Positions 10,701 through 25,700 of a DNA stretch of 64,000 nucleotides are shown here, in pieces (position 1 is the first letter of the stretch; every line of letters begins with the position of its first letter). Both the position numbers and the translations under genes were made by a program. Source of the stretch: Lepidonotus clava (lineage: Eukaryota; Annelida; Polychaeta; Phyllodocida; Polynoidae); assembly GCA_936440205.1 (NCBI GenBank), contig OW387133.1, forward strand, positions 1,206,001 to 1,270,000. The letters are read 5' to 3'. The notes below the pieces were generated by a model that saw only the letters and a list, made by a program, of their open reading frames with translations, was not told the DNA's origin and did not search any database.

Positions 10701-13700
10701 ATTCCTTTTCTTTTGGTCTCACTATTTGAATAGCATATTAGATCTAAGTTTATGACATTGGTAATAGGCCCTTTTTAGAATTCTTTACCACCTAACGACA
10801 TTGTTACATTGTCTTAGCCCCATTGTATTTTGGTATTTGATATTCCCTCTCCTGTTCCTCACTGAGGTATGATAAATGGGTGTGCTACACCCCCATATAG
10901 GTGTTACCAGTTAGTAATACCTGCATTAAAAAGCATGACTTGTCTGAACATTGAAATCCAGATTTTGCATGCTATGAATTTGGGGTTTGTTACAAGAATT
11001 TGGTCTTTGAAAAGCCTGCAAGACCATGGTTTGTAACCCAAATCCAACTTGTATATTTTGAGAAAGATTTTGCCCTTGAATCCAGTTTGAGTGAACTTGC
11101 ACAGTTTCTTTAATGGCCTTTTGGTCCCCTAATCAGTCTGCAAACTTTCCTTATATGGAGCAGAAATACTATTTATAGTTTACTTATCAGAATTTTGGCC
11201 ACTTATCACCTAAACAATGTGCATACTAACTATTCACCAAGGGGATGGGATAGCCTAGTGGTAAGTGCAGAACCTAGGAACCTAGGAAATCACGTATTGA
11301 GTTATTAGGGGAGGCTAATGTACCCTTACTCGTATTTGGACGAACTGTACATCTAAGGAATTATATGTATAAAAGGTCTCGTAAAATAGAATATCTAGAT
11401 GTAAGGGATATTCCTACTAGGAAGTACAATGCCCCTGTTCTGAAAACCTATACCTCAGATCTCAGTGCTTTTGATAGGAGCATAATTGCTAAGGGAGCAA
11501 AAGAGTGGAATGACCTGGATGTTAATGTTCGTAATATTGATAATTATTCACAGTTTAAAAATGCACAAAAACGATGGTTACGATCAATGATCCCTGCTTG
11601 ATTCTTGGTTACTGAATCTTACTCTTGGAATGTAAGATTGTACTGTATTTGAGTATATATTACTCAAAACTGTAATTGTATGCTGATAACCAATAAGTTA
11701 CAAGTCCTGAGTTGTTAGTGTTGGTTTTGTATCATCACATGTAAATAACACCTTTGTTTGGTTAAAATTTATTTTGATTCAACCCATATTGCCATTGTAA
11801 CATATATTGATGATCTGTTCTTTATTATGAATGCTGGAATCAAGTGAAAAACGGTCTACGACCGATCTTGTATACATATCCAGGGTAAATAAAAGACTTA
11901 AAAAAAAAAAAAAGTGTGCCAGGGATGTAAGTTTTCCGACTTTTGTCGGATTTCCGATTTTTTCTCTCCAACATTCCCAAAATCACTTTCAAAATTTGAT
12001 GTTTAGAACACGTTTCATAACATTTTAGGACAAAATAAGATTTTCTCACTACTATTTCCGACTTTTTCTATGTCCCCATCTTACATCCCTGGTGTGCTAA
12101 CATTGCACATGCCCGGCCCAGGTTCAATTCCCAGTGCTACCTGTTAGGCCACCTTACATTACCGTCGTTTCCACCACCATAGATTCAATCATACAGCATT
12201 GTACAGTCAAAAACCGGAGGTGGTCTCGATATAGCTGAAAAATTGCTGAGCAGACAGTAAGCTCCAACAATCATCTAACCATTAGCCTATAATATCTGTT
12301 GTAGGCGTTTTTTCCCGAGTGATTTTAATCCACAGGCAAGATTGGTTTAGTTATGTGACATTCATATTTCATTCATCATTCATGTGGTGATCCTCAGCAA
12401 CTCAATTGCCAGTATAGAGGTAACATAGGTTATTCAAAACCTACCCAGTGTAGGTACTTCTGAAATATAGTCAGAGAAATCTGTCTCTCTGTTCATTGTC
12501 GGAGTACCGAGGCATGCATGTCTTCATGAGGTGGGCAGTAATTGGATCAAGGGTTAGAAATCTGGTGCCTGAGGGAGCCAGTTAAGAGCTTGTGGGAGCA
12601 AAGGGTTAAATCAGAAGATCCAGTCTACTGGTATGGATTTCTAGGAGCAAGGGGTTAAATCAGGAGATATGGTCTACAGGCAAGGTCTTCAGGGTGCAAA
12701 GGGTTAAATCAGGAAACCCAGTCTACTGGCATGGTCTCTAGGGTGCAAAGGGTTAAATCAGGAGATATGGTCTATGGGAATGGCCTTCGGGAGCAAAGGG
12801 TTAAAGCAGAAGATCTGATCTACAGGAATGGCCTTGTTGGGGCAAAGGGTTAAATCAGGAGATTTGGTCTACGGGAATGGCCTTTTGGGAGCAAAGGGTT
12901 AAATCAGGAGATTTGGTCTACAGGAATGGCCTTTTGGGACCAAAGGATTAAATCAGGAGATTTTGTCTACGGGAATGGTCTCCTGGGTGCAAAGAGTTAA
13001 ATCAGTAGATCTGGTCTACGGGAATGGCCTTCTGGAAGCAAAGGGTTAAATCAGAAGATCTTGTCTACTGGCATGCTCTTGTGGGAGAAAAGGGTTAAGG
13101 ATAGACACCAGTGGTCAACGGCCAATCCAGGATATCATCGCTGCATTCCTCAATAACGCTCTGATCTAAGCATACTATATATCATTTTTAAGGTCATATT
13201 TTTCTCTATCTATTGATACCAATCAAATTATGATAAAATGTGTTGTTGAGATTTTAGCAATTTTAAACTGATTTTTTTACTTTTATTTTTTGAACATCAA
13301 TATCTCGCTTAATACTTAACATACATGAATGAAATTTCACACATACCTTCATGACAATCATATGCAGGGAAGCGTGTCTCAGATTTCTGATATAGGTCCT
13401 GGATTTTATTTTATGATCAAAAACGGCCAAAAACGGGAAACATTTTTGAAATTTTATGAATTATCATTTTCTACATTACATAAAAACAAAACTAAGACTT
13501 GTATAAAAAATCTGAGACACACTTCCCTCCATATATATGTCAAGATGATGTACTAGAAATCTCAAAGTTTTTGACTGAATATTAAGTGAGATATTGATGT
13601 TCAAAAAATGATTTTAAATATTAGGAATTTTAGGTTTGGATCCCACTGACACAGCTATTATTCTAGCTATTTCTACATAAATTATATCAATAGATTTGGC

Positions 13701-16700
13701 TATATATTGGCTATTAAATGGTGTTTTCTATTAAGTAATAACATAAGAAACTAATTTTGTGGTTGTAAGTAGATGGAGCAACGCCATTCACCCCCCCAAC
13801 CACTGGTGTCTATCCTTAAATCAGGAGTTCCGGTCTACAGGAATGGCATTCTGTTAGCAATTGGTTAAATCGGAGTTCCGGTCTACTGGAATGGCCTTCT
13901 GTTTGCAAAGGGTTAAATCGGGAGATCATGTCTACTGGCATGGCCTTCTGGGTGCAAAGGGGTAATTCAGTAGATCTGGTCTACTGGCATGGCCTTGTGG
14001 GAGAAAAGGGTTAAATCAGGAGGTCTGGTCTACAGCATGGCCGTCTGTGAGCAAAGGGTTAAATCGGGAGATTTGGTGTACATGAATGGCCTTCTGGGAG
14101 CAAATGGTTAAAGCAGAAGATCTGGTCTACAGGAATGGTGTTCTGGGAGCAAAGGGTTAATTCAGAAGATCTAGTCTACAGGAATGGTCTTCTGGGAGCA
14201 AATGGTTAATTCAGAAGATCTAGTCTATGGGAATGGCCATCTGGGAACATAGGGTTAGAGAGATGTGGTCTGCTACTGCCACCATGGACTTGTGGGAAAA
14301 AAGGTTTAAGTTAGGATATCTAGGCCAATTTGTTTAGAGTGCACCAGATGTATACCTCTATCTAAAATTTCACTGCACAGATATCTTAACTTTAGCTTCC
14401 AGATGTTGTCATCATGCTGGCGCATTTCAATCAAATCCATCGCCTTTCCAAATGGCTGCATATTCAGTATTGAAAGGGATATCTGGTTAGAGGCAGCCGG
14501 CAGGGTTAATACTTGTCGACCGCGACAAGCCTAGTCACCAGGTTAAGTGGGCATTTGAAATCAGCTTTAGTACTTTACTCAACCTTGGGTTAGACATCAG
14601 GAATCTCATAGTAAATCCCAGACACTGAAATATATTGATCCAAACCCCCGGCTCCCTTACTCCCCTCCCCGGGTGTATGTAAATAGTCCCTCCAGGGTCG
14701 CGGGTAACCATGCGTGAAGCCGGCCAGGTGATCAGGGGGCTGTCCATTATTGATGGTCTGGGGGGAGGTAAAGCCCCACATCCAAGAAATGGAAATCTCA
14801 AAGCAGTACCATGTCAGTCTTGAAAAGAACCGTGAAGGTATGGCTGGACATTGAATTTCCCCAACAAACAAACAAACTTTTATTTACTATGTTTCATATG
14901 CATGGCACTACATACAACATTCATTGGTTCTGAACCCTTGAATACCTTATCATTGACAACAGGGAGGACAATCTCAATTAGCAATGTAGTTTGTTCTGAC
15001 TGAGATAGCTTCTTACATAGTGGATCCGAACACCCACAAGTGTCCATGACTGACTGGTTAGTTGAAATCTGTTAAAAATTCTTTTATCGGTGCTCTATCA
15101 ATAGCAGGGGTAACGTTGATGGTTGTCGGTGTACTGGCTGGTTTATGGTTCTATATGCCATAAGCCAGCAGTCCCAAAGCATGCTGGGATGCAGGGTGGA
15201 AATCTCACCCAAAATGGCTTCTGGTGTACAGACTCACTTTGGGAAACAGTGGTCCAGGTCTGGCAGACTACTGTTCTTGGAGCCTCTCTTGTAGAGTATG
15301 ATTGGGTGGGAGGTGGCGCCCCCAGCGGCCATGTGGTGAACCCTGACACGGACATCCCACCCCGTTACAACAACCACCCCCGTGTTGAGGTCTCTCAGAT
15401 CAATAAGGGCGGTGAGGGGAACTAACAAAGTCAGAAACGCGCACCAGGCTCCCTCACTGGAAGTAATGGCTAAATTCTGTTTGTTTATCATGTTATCACT
15501 GATTGTAGAGTTCTAAGAGTTCCTTATATTGTTTACACAAGCCATAAGAAGTAAAAGAGTAATAACAACCAAGAATATTGTGAATATTTCAAGGGTTTGT
15601 TTGGTATCCTACACCAGTCCAGTGAAAATTAAGTTTCAATGCATGGTGCCATCAAAAATCCCTTGTTTATTTGGTTCCCTCTGCTTTTCAGAGGGTGGTG
15701 TAGTGGTCAGCATGTGACTTGCATGCGGGAGACCCGGGTTCAAGGCTGGGCTGTGCCTGTTACACCAGCCTATCATCTGTCGTTTCCATGCTTATAGATA
15801 CGGTGATAGACCTTGTTAAAGTCAAACATGAGTGGTCCTGATATACCTTGAACACTTGGTCCTTTATATGGGACATTGCACATGAAATACCCCTTGCCAC
15901 TCTTCAAAAAGAGTAGGGTATCGCGCCCAATGGTGGGTTTCTTTTAAGGATAGACACCAGTGGTTGAGGTGTCACTGGTGCAACTCTCTTTAAACACAGT
16001 CCTAAGATTTGTTTCAAATAGTATTATTTAATAGAAAACATTATTTGATAGCCAATAAACAACCATATCTATTGATATAACTTATGTAAACATATGTAGA
16101 TCAGTTCCTGTGGATCATGGATACAAACTTGAAAATCATAATTTTCAAATTTATTTTTTGAACATCGATATCTCACTTAATATCGCACCTAGACCTTTGA
16201 AATTTTTAGAAGATCTTCTTGACATGTAAAGGGAGGGAAGCGTGTCTCAGAATTTTGATATAGGTCTTAGTTATGTTTTTATTGAATGTAGAACATGAAA
16301 ATGCATAAAAATCTAAAAATGTTTCCCGTTTTTGGCCATTTTTGATCATAAAATAAAATCTAGGACCTAAATTAAAAATCTGAGACACGCTTCCCTGCAT
16401 ATGATTGTCATGAAGGAGTGTGTGAAATGTTATTCATGTAGGTTAAGTTTTAACCAAGATATTGATGTTCAAAAAATAAAACTGAAAAAATCTGTTTAAA
16501 ATTCATAAAATCCCAGCTTTTAATTCCTTTACAATTCTACTGGTATCAATAGATATAGAAAAATATGACCTTTTAAATGATGTATGGTTTGTTAGCATCA
16601 GACCGATATTAAAGAATTCATTGCTGATTTCCTGAATTGGCCGTTGACCACTGGTGTCTATCCTTAAATCATATCATATATACGATCACCCATAAGCTGA

Positions 16701-19700
16701 AGAGCTTTACCTTGTGCAGACTTTGTGTGGTTGACCGGACGTTAACCTACCCCAACAAACAAACAAACCTCCCACAATATTCATCATCATCTGTGTCGCA
16801 GCCTTTATTAAGGGTATTATGGTACCTCTGTGCTGCTACCCCACATCAGGGGTATTACGGTGGTCCCCAAACTAGGTTAGTTTTTGGTAATACGCGATGA
16901 TGATCATGTCCGAGGGTCAGAGTATATATGTAACACCGCCAGAAGCGTGACCTACAACACACCGACTTACATGGGTGTATAAGTATCTAGATGTGTATCG
17001 GCCTGTTTTTGGCCTTTTCCAAGAATGCAGACTGGGTTTGGAAACCACAGAATTACGTTTGCATGTAGTTCTTTGTCCTTTAGTCATCTATATCAGTAGC
17101 AAAATGCATATGTCCCAAAATCCAACTAATTGTATGCTTTTCATAGAAATAGAAATGATAATTTTTAAGAAATGTGAAAATAAGCTGCACACATTCAGAG
17201 TGCACAGCCCCAAAACAGCATGCACCCAACGCCCCCAATATGAGCCTCGGGGGCTGCATGTACCTTTAAGTTTGGATACAAAGTGGTGAAATATGATAGG
17301 TGTGAGAATATAGATTTACACATGTCATACACATGAATATGAGCTTGCTACTGAGAATATACTACTGCTGAATTCAGGGGTAAAAGGGGATGTAATGGAG
17401 GTCAATGTAATAAAGGTCATTGTAAAGAAGGTCACTGTAACTGTGAACTGTGAACCCAGCACCAACCGGGAATTGAACCCAAAGAACCACTTGGTCATTG
17501 CTGGGTCCCCCCCTATCATCGCCTATCAGCAGGGGCTACTGGGGGCTTATACTCTTCCTAGGAGCCAAAGCCCAACCCCTGTACCCCCACGGGGAGGATA
17601 CACAGGGAAGGGGATGAGAGGCCTGAGGATGTACCAATGGAGGGGTTAAGGGAGGTTATAGACATAACTCATAATTTTATTTCCCAATTCTAAATACAAT
17701 GCCATACCGCTGCCTCAAAATACCAAAATATAATCTAAAATGAAAATGATTTACTTCCCCAAACAGTATGTGTGAAAGAAAAAAACCCGACATCATCTGC
17801 AAAAGGTCTATAGTAGAACAAGTCGGAACAACAGGCATTAAGATGAAGGCGGTGAAGGAGAAAGGCGTGCAGGTGGGGGAGACGAGATGAAAGGGAAGTA
17901 CACGGGTCGAGATAGATAAGAGGAGAGGGGTAGGGAAGGTGCTTCCCTAAAATGTTGTCTCAGTGAGAAGGTAACTGAGTGCTCCCATCAGTACACATCC
18001 CTCCCTCACTGTTACAATGCAGTAACTCTAGTAGTAAACCTCTGCTGTATACCATAAAAAACCCTAATTTAACCTGCAGTTTATATAAGGGTTAATTTCA
18101 GAAATAAATTTATTATGCCTCCACTTTAAGGGTCTGGCTTAAATTAGGGGTTTACACAAGCTTGAATCCAATGGCAGCCATGACTTTTTTTAAGGAAAAA
18201 ATGCCCAGAGATAACCCCACAAGTAAGGTTGCAGCTTAAATTAGGTGTAGCTTAAAATAGGGGTTTTACGGTAGTGAGATTCTTTTCCTGACTTCTTTCA
18301 TTTGAGCTGCATTGTTCAGCACTATTGAGTAAATCAAGGCAAAAACCTTCTGTGCTGCTTGGGCAGTAAGACTGTCTTCTCCTTACTCACCCTTGAGCTC
18401 CTCCTGGATAACTACAAGGTTTTTTCTGCCCATTTTTGCTTTGCCTTACCATTAACCTTAGCGCACTTAAGTCCAGTATCTTCCTACAATAACCTCCCTG
18501 CCCTGCTCTGTCCTTTCGGGATTTGACCTTAACTAGTACCGGGTACTAGTAAAAACCTGGTCAGGCTAGTGCAAATTTGTGCAGCTAGCCTGGTGGTCTA
18601 GTGGAAAACATAATATCCTAAACAATTAAATTATGCATGACCTGTTTAGTAAAATTACAATATCTCCAAAACTTTAGACAGGATCTTAACATGTAATCTG
18701 GCAGTTGAAAGGAATTTTGGTCGGGCTAGTGAAATCTATCTATGGCTAGTGTAAAATCCTAAGCACTAGCCCGGTGGACTAGTGGGGGGAAAAGTTAAGG
18801 AAAGCCCCTGCCTTTCTACCCCTGCACTGTCCTGCATTGCCTTGTCCTTCCCTTTCCTCCCCTGCCTTGCCCTCTCATTCACTCTCCTACCCTGCCTTGC
18901 TATGGCCTACCCTGCTTGTCCCTGCCTTCACCCGCTCTATCCTTCCCTGCCCAACCTTGCACATATCCTCTTTTTGCATGCCAATGTGCATTCCATACCC
19001 TTGCGCCGCCTTGCTATGCCATATCCACCCCTACCCTCACTGCCTCATGCCTATCCCTTCCCTTCCTACCTCCCCCTCCTTCCCCTTACCACATACACTG
19101 TCTGTTTCTCCCACCTCCCTAGAAGGTATTCATGCCATATCCACCCCTACCCCTCTCTGCTTCATGGCTGTCCCTCCCCCTCCTGCCTGCCCTACCTCCC
19201 CCTCCTACCTCCCCTGCCTGCCCCTCCTGCCCCCAACCACATACACAGTTTCCCCACCTCCCTATAAGGTCTCCATGCCATACCCAACCCTATCCCTCCC
19301 CCATCATTCCTTCGGTTCCCCCTTGTACCTTCTTTCCTGCCCCTACCTCCCCCTCCTGCCCCTACCTCCCCTCCTGCCCTCCCCACCTACACCGTCTGTC
19401 TCCCACCTCCCTATAAGGTCTCCGTCAGCAGCGTACCGCTTGCCGCAGTACATATTGATTCTCTGTGACCTTCTCACAACCCGAGTCAGGTATTACATTG
19501 CACTGCACAGTACATCTTACGACTATTGTTCTCTCTTAGATTCCATTTCATGACTTGTCACTGAGACAGTCTCCCGGACTGAGGAAGAAAATACCTTATT
19601 AAGCAACACCTCATTCTAAGCCCTTATTATTAGTTTTTTTTCTTTATGCCAAATAATTGGGAGATTAAATCTTAGTTCAGAATAAGAGTATGTTCGAGGT

Positions 19701-22700
19701 TTTCCTCATACTTACCACGCCACAATTCATCTATCTGAATCATACACTGCAAACAGCTGACTGAAGAGTAAACAATGCAAAGCCATGTTCATAGCAGTTT
19801 ACAGGCATCACTAGACTGAGCTTGAAAAAGCAGTCTACAGAAAAGTGAAACATATGATATATTTAACTAAGCAGTTGTACTCATTAATCACATCTAAAAG
19901 AAAGTTGGGCTTGGCAGGTTATTTTACGGCTTAGCTTTGGGTTCTTTGACATGAAACAATAAGCATTAAAAACACTATGAAATTCCATGAATTCTAATGC
20001 TGAAAACATAAACCAAATATGAGTTGGTCTGACAAAGGCAAGTCTACTCTAAATCTTTTCTGCAAGCAAGGTTCCATTAACACACATCCTAGATGCACAT
20101 GTTCCTTAATTGTTGCTCTTTGTTTGTTTTTCAGGCGATGACTTTGCCGTGATCCAGCAGGAGATATTGATGATGCGCGACTGTAAACATGAGAATATTG
20201 TCGCATACTACGGGAGTTACCTAAGGTAAGAACATGCTGCAATACAAAATTACTCGCTATGATTTTACTTTTTGCAGACCAAAAAAAATCATTTTGTGTG
20301 CCTAGTGTACTAGGCTTTTCCACCGTCAAACCAAGTGGCACGTCCATAAGGCTTTAATAACAACTTATTTCACTTCAAGCACAAACAGAAAATTTATGTG
20401 AAAGGGATAACATTATTTGTCAATTGTCCATGGTTTTGCAAGCATTTTCCTTTTGCTTTTCTGTCTGCAATATTTAGACTTGTGATTTTGCCATTGCTTT
20501 GACAATTAATGTACATACAATTTTCAAAACAGTTGCAGGGAAGTACACAATATGTTGCATTCTATCAGTTTATTTTCTCCTTTTGAATAAACAATACACC
20601 TAGTAAAGAAAAGCAAAACACTGGAAATATGATGTTTTCCATGATTGGTCAATCACCCATAATTCCCATGTATCTATTCGATCATAAGAAATTTGAATTA
20701 CAGAAAATTGCAGACTTTATGTGCAGGTTAGACAACCTCAAGCTGTAGAATCTGCCTTAACTCAATCCTCTTGACTGAATAATACAAAAAAGAGGATTTA
20801 GACACTGATGAACAGTTGCTGACTCTATTCTGCATTGACTGTGTGTCTGGTCCTCTCTATGTCAATACAACCATTTCTTAATGTGCAACATCTGCCACCG
20901 CTATATCAAAACACGTAAACATCTATTTGTATGGGCACTTTTTGAAAAACAAATTATTGGAATTCAAAGCTTTGGCAACATTAGATTACCATCTAGCTTT
21001 ATTTGGTTTGAATATACATGTGTATATGTATTTATCATTTGGACTGGTGGACCTAAACTGGACGGCCAATCATTATTTGACATCACTGAAAAGGATGATA
21101 TGCCATATCCGCTTTATGTGATTAATGCACTGAATCCAGGACATAAAAGGAATTTTTCAATGAACAGATTTCTTCAGTTTCCCTTTTTGTTAATGTATGC
21201 TTGATTCCATGATCCAAGTTCAAATGCAAGGTTTCCTCTATCCAAACTAATTCCCACATGGCTAATTATTCTCTAGGTGTTCAATCTCCAATCTTATTAC
21301 TTTGCTGATGCTAGTTTGTCCTAACATGTTAGCTACTGATCTAGTTATGATCTCACCAACAACATTTTCAAAAACTACCTCTTCCTGACCCTCTTGTCTT
21401 TCTTCTAGCAGAATCTACATTGCACTTGCATCTCACTACAGAGGAATGTTCAAATTGATGCTTTGAGATGGACAATAAACCTTACAAATTACAATTGGCA
21501 AGATTGCTCTATCCACAACAGGGTTTTCCCCAGGCCCAAACAGCCGACTCTACTAACCAACAAATTCTGAACGATTGGCTGTGAAATTCCGAAGGTGGTC
21601 GAAAAACATATTGACATATACAGAAGAAGTAACTTTGAATTAACTTACTGACCATCTATCAAAATTTGGGTACGGAAAGAGCAGGCTATAATTATGTCCT
21701 GGGAAATCCCTGCGCTACCAACAGGGATTTCCCCAGGCACAAAATCTGCTTCTGAGTAGAGTCCGATCTAACGGTCTGGGCAAAACCCTGGAATTGGTTA
21801 ATAGTGAATATGAAAATTCATCAGACTGTACAATATGAGATATTTAGACCAAACATGGTTTTTGATATTTTGAATATCTAAGGAATATCTAAGAAAAAAC
21901 AACATGACATAGACAAATTACCAATGTCAACCAAGGAAACAACGTACCACATGAATGTCTGAAAACTCACAGAATTTTCATACACACTTGGATTAGTACT
22001 AGCAGGGCATGTCGGTTGGCTAACGGGGACTGTTTCTCTTTACTACTACTGCTTGGCTCAGTTCTTGGGCCCACGCTGAAGTGCGGTAAGTTCCCCGATC
22101 CCCTGCATGTTCACCTCTTTCAGCATGATCCCAAAACATGACCCACCCTTGCTCCTCTTCCTAGTCTTTCGCAATGTCCCGTCCTAACTACCTACCTACT
22201 CTCTTGCGAAATGAGATGCACGACTATTTGTCATAATTATGTTTGACTGTAACTTACCTTAACTCAAGACTTACATTAAAAGTAGCTTTACAAGTCTTGT
22301 CAGTAATAATGTAATTGTGCTATGTGGCTGAGCAAGCTTTCATGTGCAACTACAATCAAACAGCAGAACACAGAACTCCTTTATGTTTACATACCTGCTA
22401 CATACTACAAGTTGACAGTACATGTAGCCTACCATCTAAAATGTACAGATATTTTGCCCGAAATAATCTGAAAATTATATATACATACTAACTCTTCAAC
22501 CAAAACCTGATTTTAAAGGGATATTAAACCAATGTAGTGCTCATTAAAGATACAATGTTGCAAACTAAAATAACTAAAGAAATAAACCCATGCATCTAAC
22601 TTTCAGATTGAAGTCTAGTTTATTTAATAAACTTGACATCAATCTGACAATCTAAGCAAGACTGGTTTCCAGGGCTAAATTGTATCACTGGCTAACATAA

Positions 22701-25700
22701 GGCTCACTCACTGTTTTTCTTTTTAATTATTTTGGTTTTAAAAGGTTGTAACCCTATGAACACTACATTGATTTTGGTCTCCTTTAAAATTCTTCTGCTA
22801 CTTGTAATGCTCAGATGTTGTGTCACACAGTGAAACAATCCCCTGACATCTTGATAGTTTTGTCAGTAATACACTTGTTTCCATGTAGGTACATTTTGCA
22901 GTATAACTCATACTTCAATGTATAACACTCTCTAGCTATCTAGCTTACAGTTAAACATCCTATAGAGTACAACACTGAGTCTTTTCCTTTAGTTTTGATG
23001 GATTCATTGTTATTCAACACTAAAAACAAGTTTCATAATTTCTTTGTTTTCTATTTAGTTATTCTAGATTCTGCTAGTTTTAGATGTATAACCACCTTCA
23101 GTGTAAAGTTACTTTCCAAGCAAAAGTGTATTTTCCTTTAAATACAAATAAGTAGTAAATTCAGTACGTTAATGTAATTTCTGTATATGATTGCGCGAAT
23201 GACGAACAGATTCTTTGGACATCCCATCAGCATGTTTATTGTAAACTTGGTTATCAAATTTAGGTAGAGATGCAAGTAGAGCACTTCTTTGAAAGAACCC
23301 CTGTTGATGATATGAAACAAAATAGGATTTTCTTTTCTTAGTGTACAAAGGGTTGACCCTGTCTTGTAGAATGGAGCATGGAACATCAATTAAAACATCT
23401 GCAGATTCTAAGGAAGCATCTCAAAATGCAACAAGGTTTTCTAGTTAGCAACTATGATTGCTAGTCCAATAGACATTTAACTAGATTATCATTGTGAATG
23501 GTAGGTGATGTTGCTTGTTAAAATATTCCCAAGAGGAATTTAGAAAATATAGGAGTCTATTTCTGCATCCCATCTGTATACTATGACTCTTTCCTTCATA
23601 ACACCAAAGACTTATAACAAGCCAAATTATTGACTAAGTTTAGCATGAAAAGTATCTGCTGACATGACTAACCCAAATGTTCCCAGTCATTGTAACTGAA
23701 AACAGTTGTTATACAGACAATACTCATTTAGACAGTGACCCCTTGATTAGTTAGAAATATCACGCCATGTTGCTGAACAAAGGTACTGTTCATATTGCAA
23801 GCATGGTAGTGGCCAGTCAAAGATGATTCTAAATAGATACAATATTTAGCAATCATCCAACTTGTTGGGTTTTCTAAATAGATACAACATTTAGCTATCA
23901 TCCAACCTGTTGGGTTTTCTAAATAGATACAATATTTAGCAATCATCCAACCTGTTGGGTTTTCTAAATAGATACAATATTTAGCAATCATCCAACCTGT
24001 TGATTTTTCTAAATAGATACAATATTTAGCAATCATCCAACCTGTTGGGTTTTCTTTGGCAAGAAACCTGGCAAGGAAAACGAGAAACTGTTACCAATAT
24101 GTAAACATTTGGTTTCCTCTGAACACCCTTCAAAATGTGTAGTTCTAGTGAATATATTGTGTCCTTGTGTACTTACTTTACCGCTCCGTGTTGTTTCAGG
24201 AGGGACAAGCTATGGATCTGTATGGAGTACTGCGGAGGAGGATCCATGCAGGACATCTACCACAGTGAGTATTCTTGACTGAATTTGGTTATGCTTTTTG
24301 CTGCAGGGGCCTATTCTGATGTAATGAGATAGAGAGCAAGGTCCCCAAAGCTTTGAAATTAATGAAAATAGGACCCTTCTCCCCTCCCCCCTGCCTCCCC
24401 CTTCCCTCCCTCCTCCAAATATTTTGCACCAAAAGCTCACTAATCTTAGGTGTAACAGAGGTTATATCTATTTAGATATAAACTTTCACTTGTAAAGTTT
24501 ATGCATTAAATATGAAATAAGATTCCTACATTGATTGTAATTCATTGATGAATATAGAAACACCTCATGATAAGGAAAAACTTGACTGAAAGAGGGATGA
24601 GCTGCCATAATTTCAGCCTTACTTCAATTAACAATGAGTAATCAAGGTATTTAGCAATATAAGTAACTAAAATAATGATTCCATTTCAGTTACTGGCCCA
24701 TTGTCGGAGCTGCAGATTGCGTATGTTTGTCGGGAAACGTTAAAGGGTCTCCAGTACCTACACAGCCGGGGGAAGATGCACAGAGACATCAAGGTAAGTA
24801 ATAGACTGTAAAACTTCTGAATTAAGACTGTGAGCTTTACCTTGGACATGACATGAGCCAGGCCAATTAGGATAAAACTATTGTAAGCTGCACATCAACT
24901 TTCTGCTATTCAATAATCCTAATTAGTATGTGATAATACCAGTGGTTTGATTAATGAAAGACTCGGCAAATTTGGATCAAATCACAATTCATGATACAAA
25001 TTCAGTACAAGTCAAGTTTTATTTTAATTGAAAATCTAACCTTCATATACTGCTGTATATAGGGTATGGGGCCTTCCATTTAGTACGTACGCAAACATTC
25101 ACAAATTCTAGACCCCCCCACCCCCTCTTAGGTGAAAATACGCATTAGATTTGTATAGGAATGTACGCAAAATTCCTAAAATATCAGACCCCCCCACCCC
25201 CCCTTGGTGCGTATGTACTTAATGGAAGGCCCCTATAGTGTTTAATGTATTATTTTTCCTGATCAGCCAGAACCAAATTGTCCCACTCTGATTACTTTGA
25301 CTGACAGGTAGCTTGTACCTCCCTGCATTTGCTGACATGTGTTTAGCTTGGCATTGATTGAAAATGACTGTATTAATCTGATAACTTATCTATTCTCATT
25401 TCAGGGTGCTAATATCTTGTTAACAGAAGAAGGTGATGTCAAACTAGGTGGGTACTTCATTCTGTTTCTTTTTCCATTATTCCAACCATATATTATAAGA
25501 TGTAGAATTACTTAATGTTTTTTCATGTGAATTTACCATATAGTGCTCCTCAGACAATATTTTACTTCAACCGACATCATCTATGTTTCAGCTGACTTTG
25601 GAGTGTCCGCCCAGATAACTGCTACGATGTGCAAAAGGAAGTCTTTCATTGGAACTCCCTATTGGTGAGTCAAAGCACATCATGTGATTAATAGTTTGCC

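Larger units (their letters stand above)
11236..12250 (+). mobile_element. SINE split by a LINE tail and a MITE
   Basis: The tRNA-like head GGGATAGCCTAGTGGTAAGTGC lies at 11246-11267. The sequence that should follow it (GTGCTAACATTGCACATGCC, then the B-box CAGGTTCAATTCCC and the body CATAGATTCAATCATACAG) resumes only at about 12093. The gap holds a LINE 3' fragment ending in an A-run (11901-11913) and a 172-bp MITE. Confidence 0.65.
7854..20134 (+). other. Large MAP4K intron, 12.3 kb
   Basis: No further exon of the kinase was found. It holds a palindromic MITE (9383-9588), a SINE split by a LINE tail and a MITE (11236-12250), a large minisatellite split by a TTAA element (12548-14320), SINE tails, a second TTAA element (15948-16663) and a pyrimidine-rich array (18782-19440). 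The stretches 7860-9380, 9590-11230 and 19445-20130 look empty. Confidence 0.7.

Noticed and set aside
18837-19553. Open frame of 238 codons, proline/serine-rich
   Set aside because: It lies in the degenerate pyrimidine-rich array; composition alone keeps it open and overlapping frames are equally open.
23728-24036. Minus-strand frame with a 15-residue repeat ([15 protein letters not shown])
   Set aside because: Produced by a 45-bp minisatellite, whose period is a multiple of three; no splice, start or family support.
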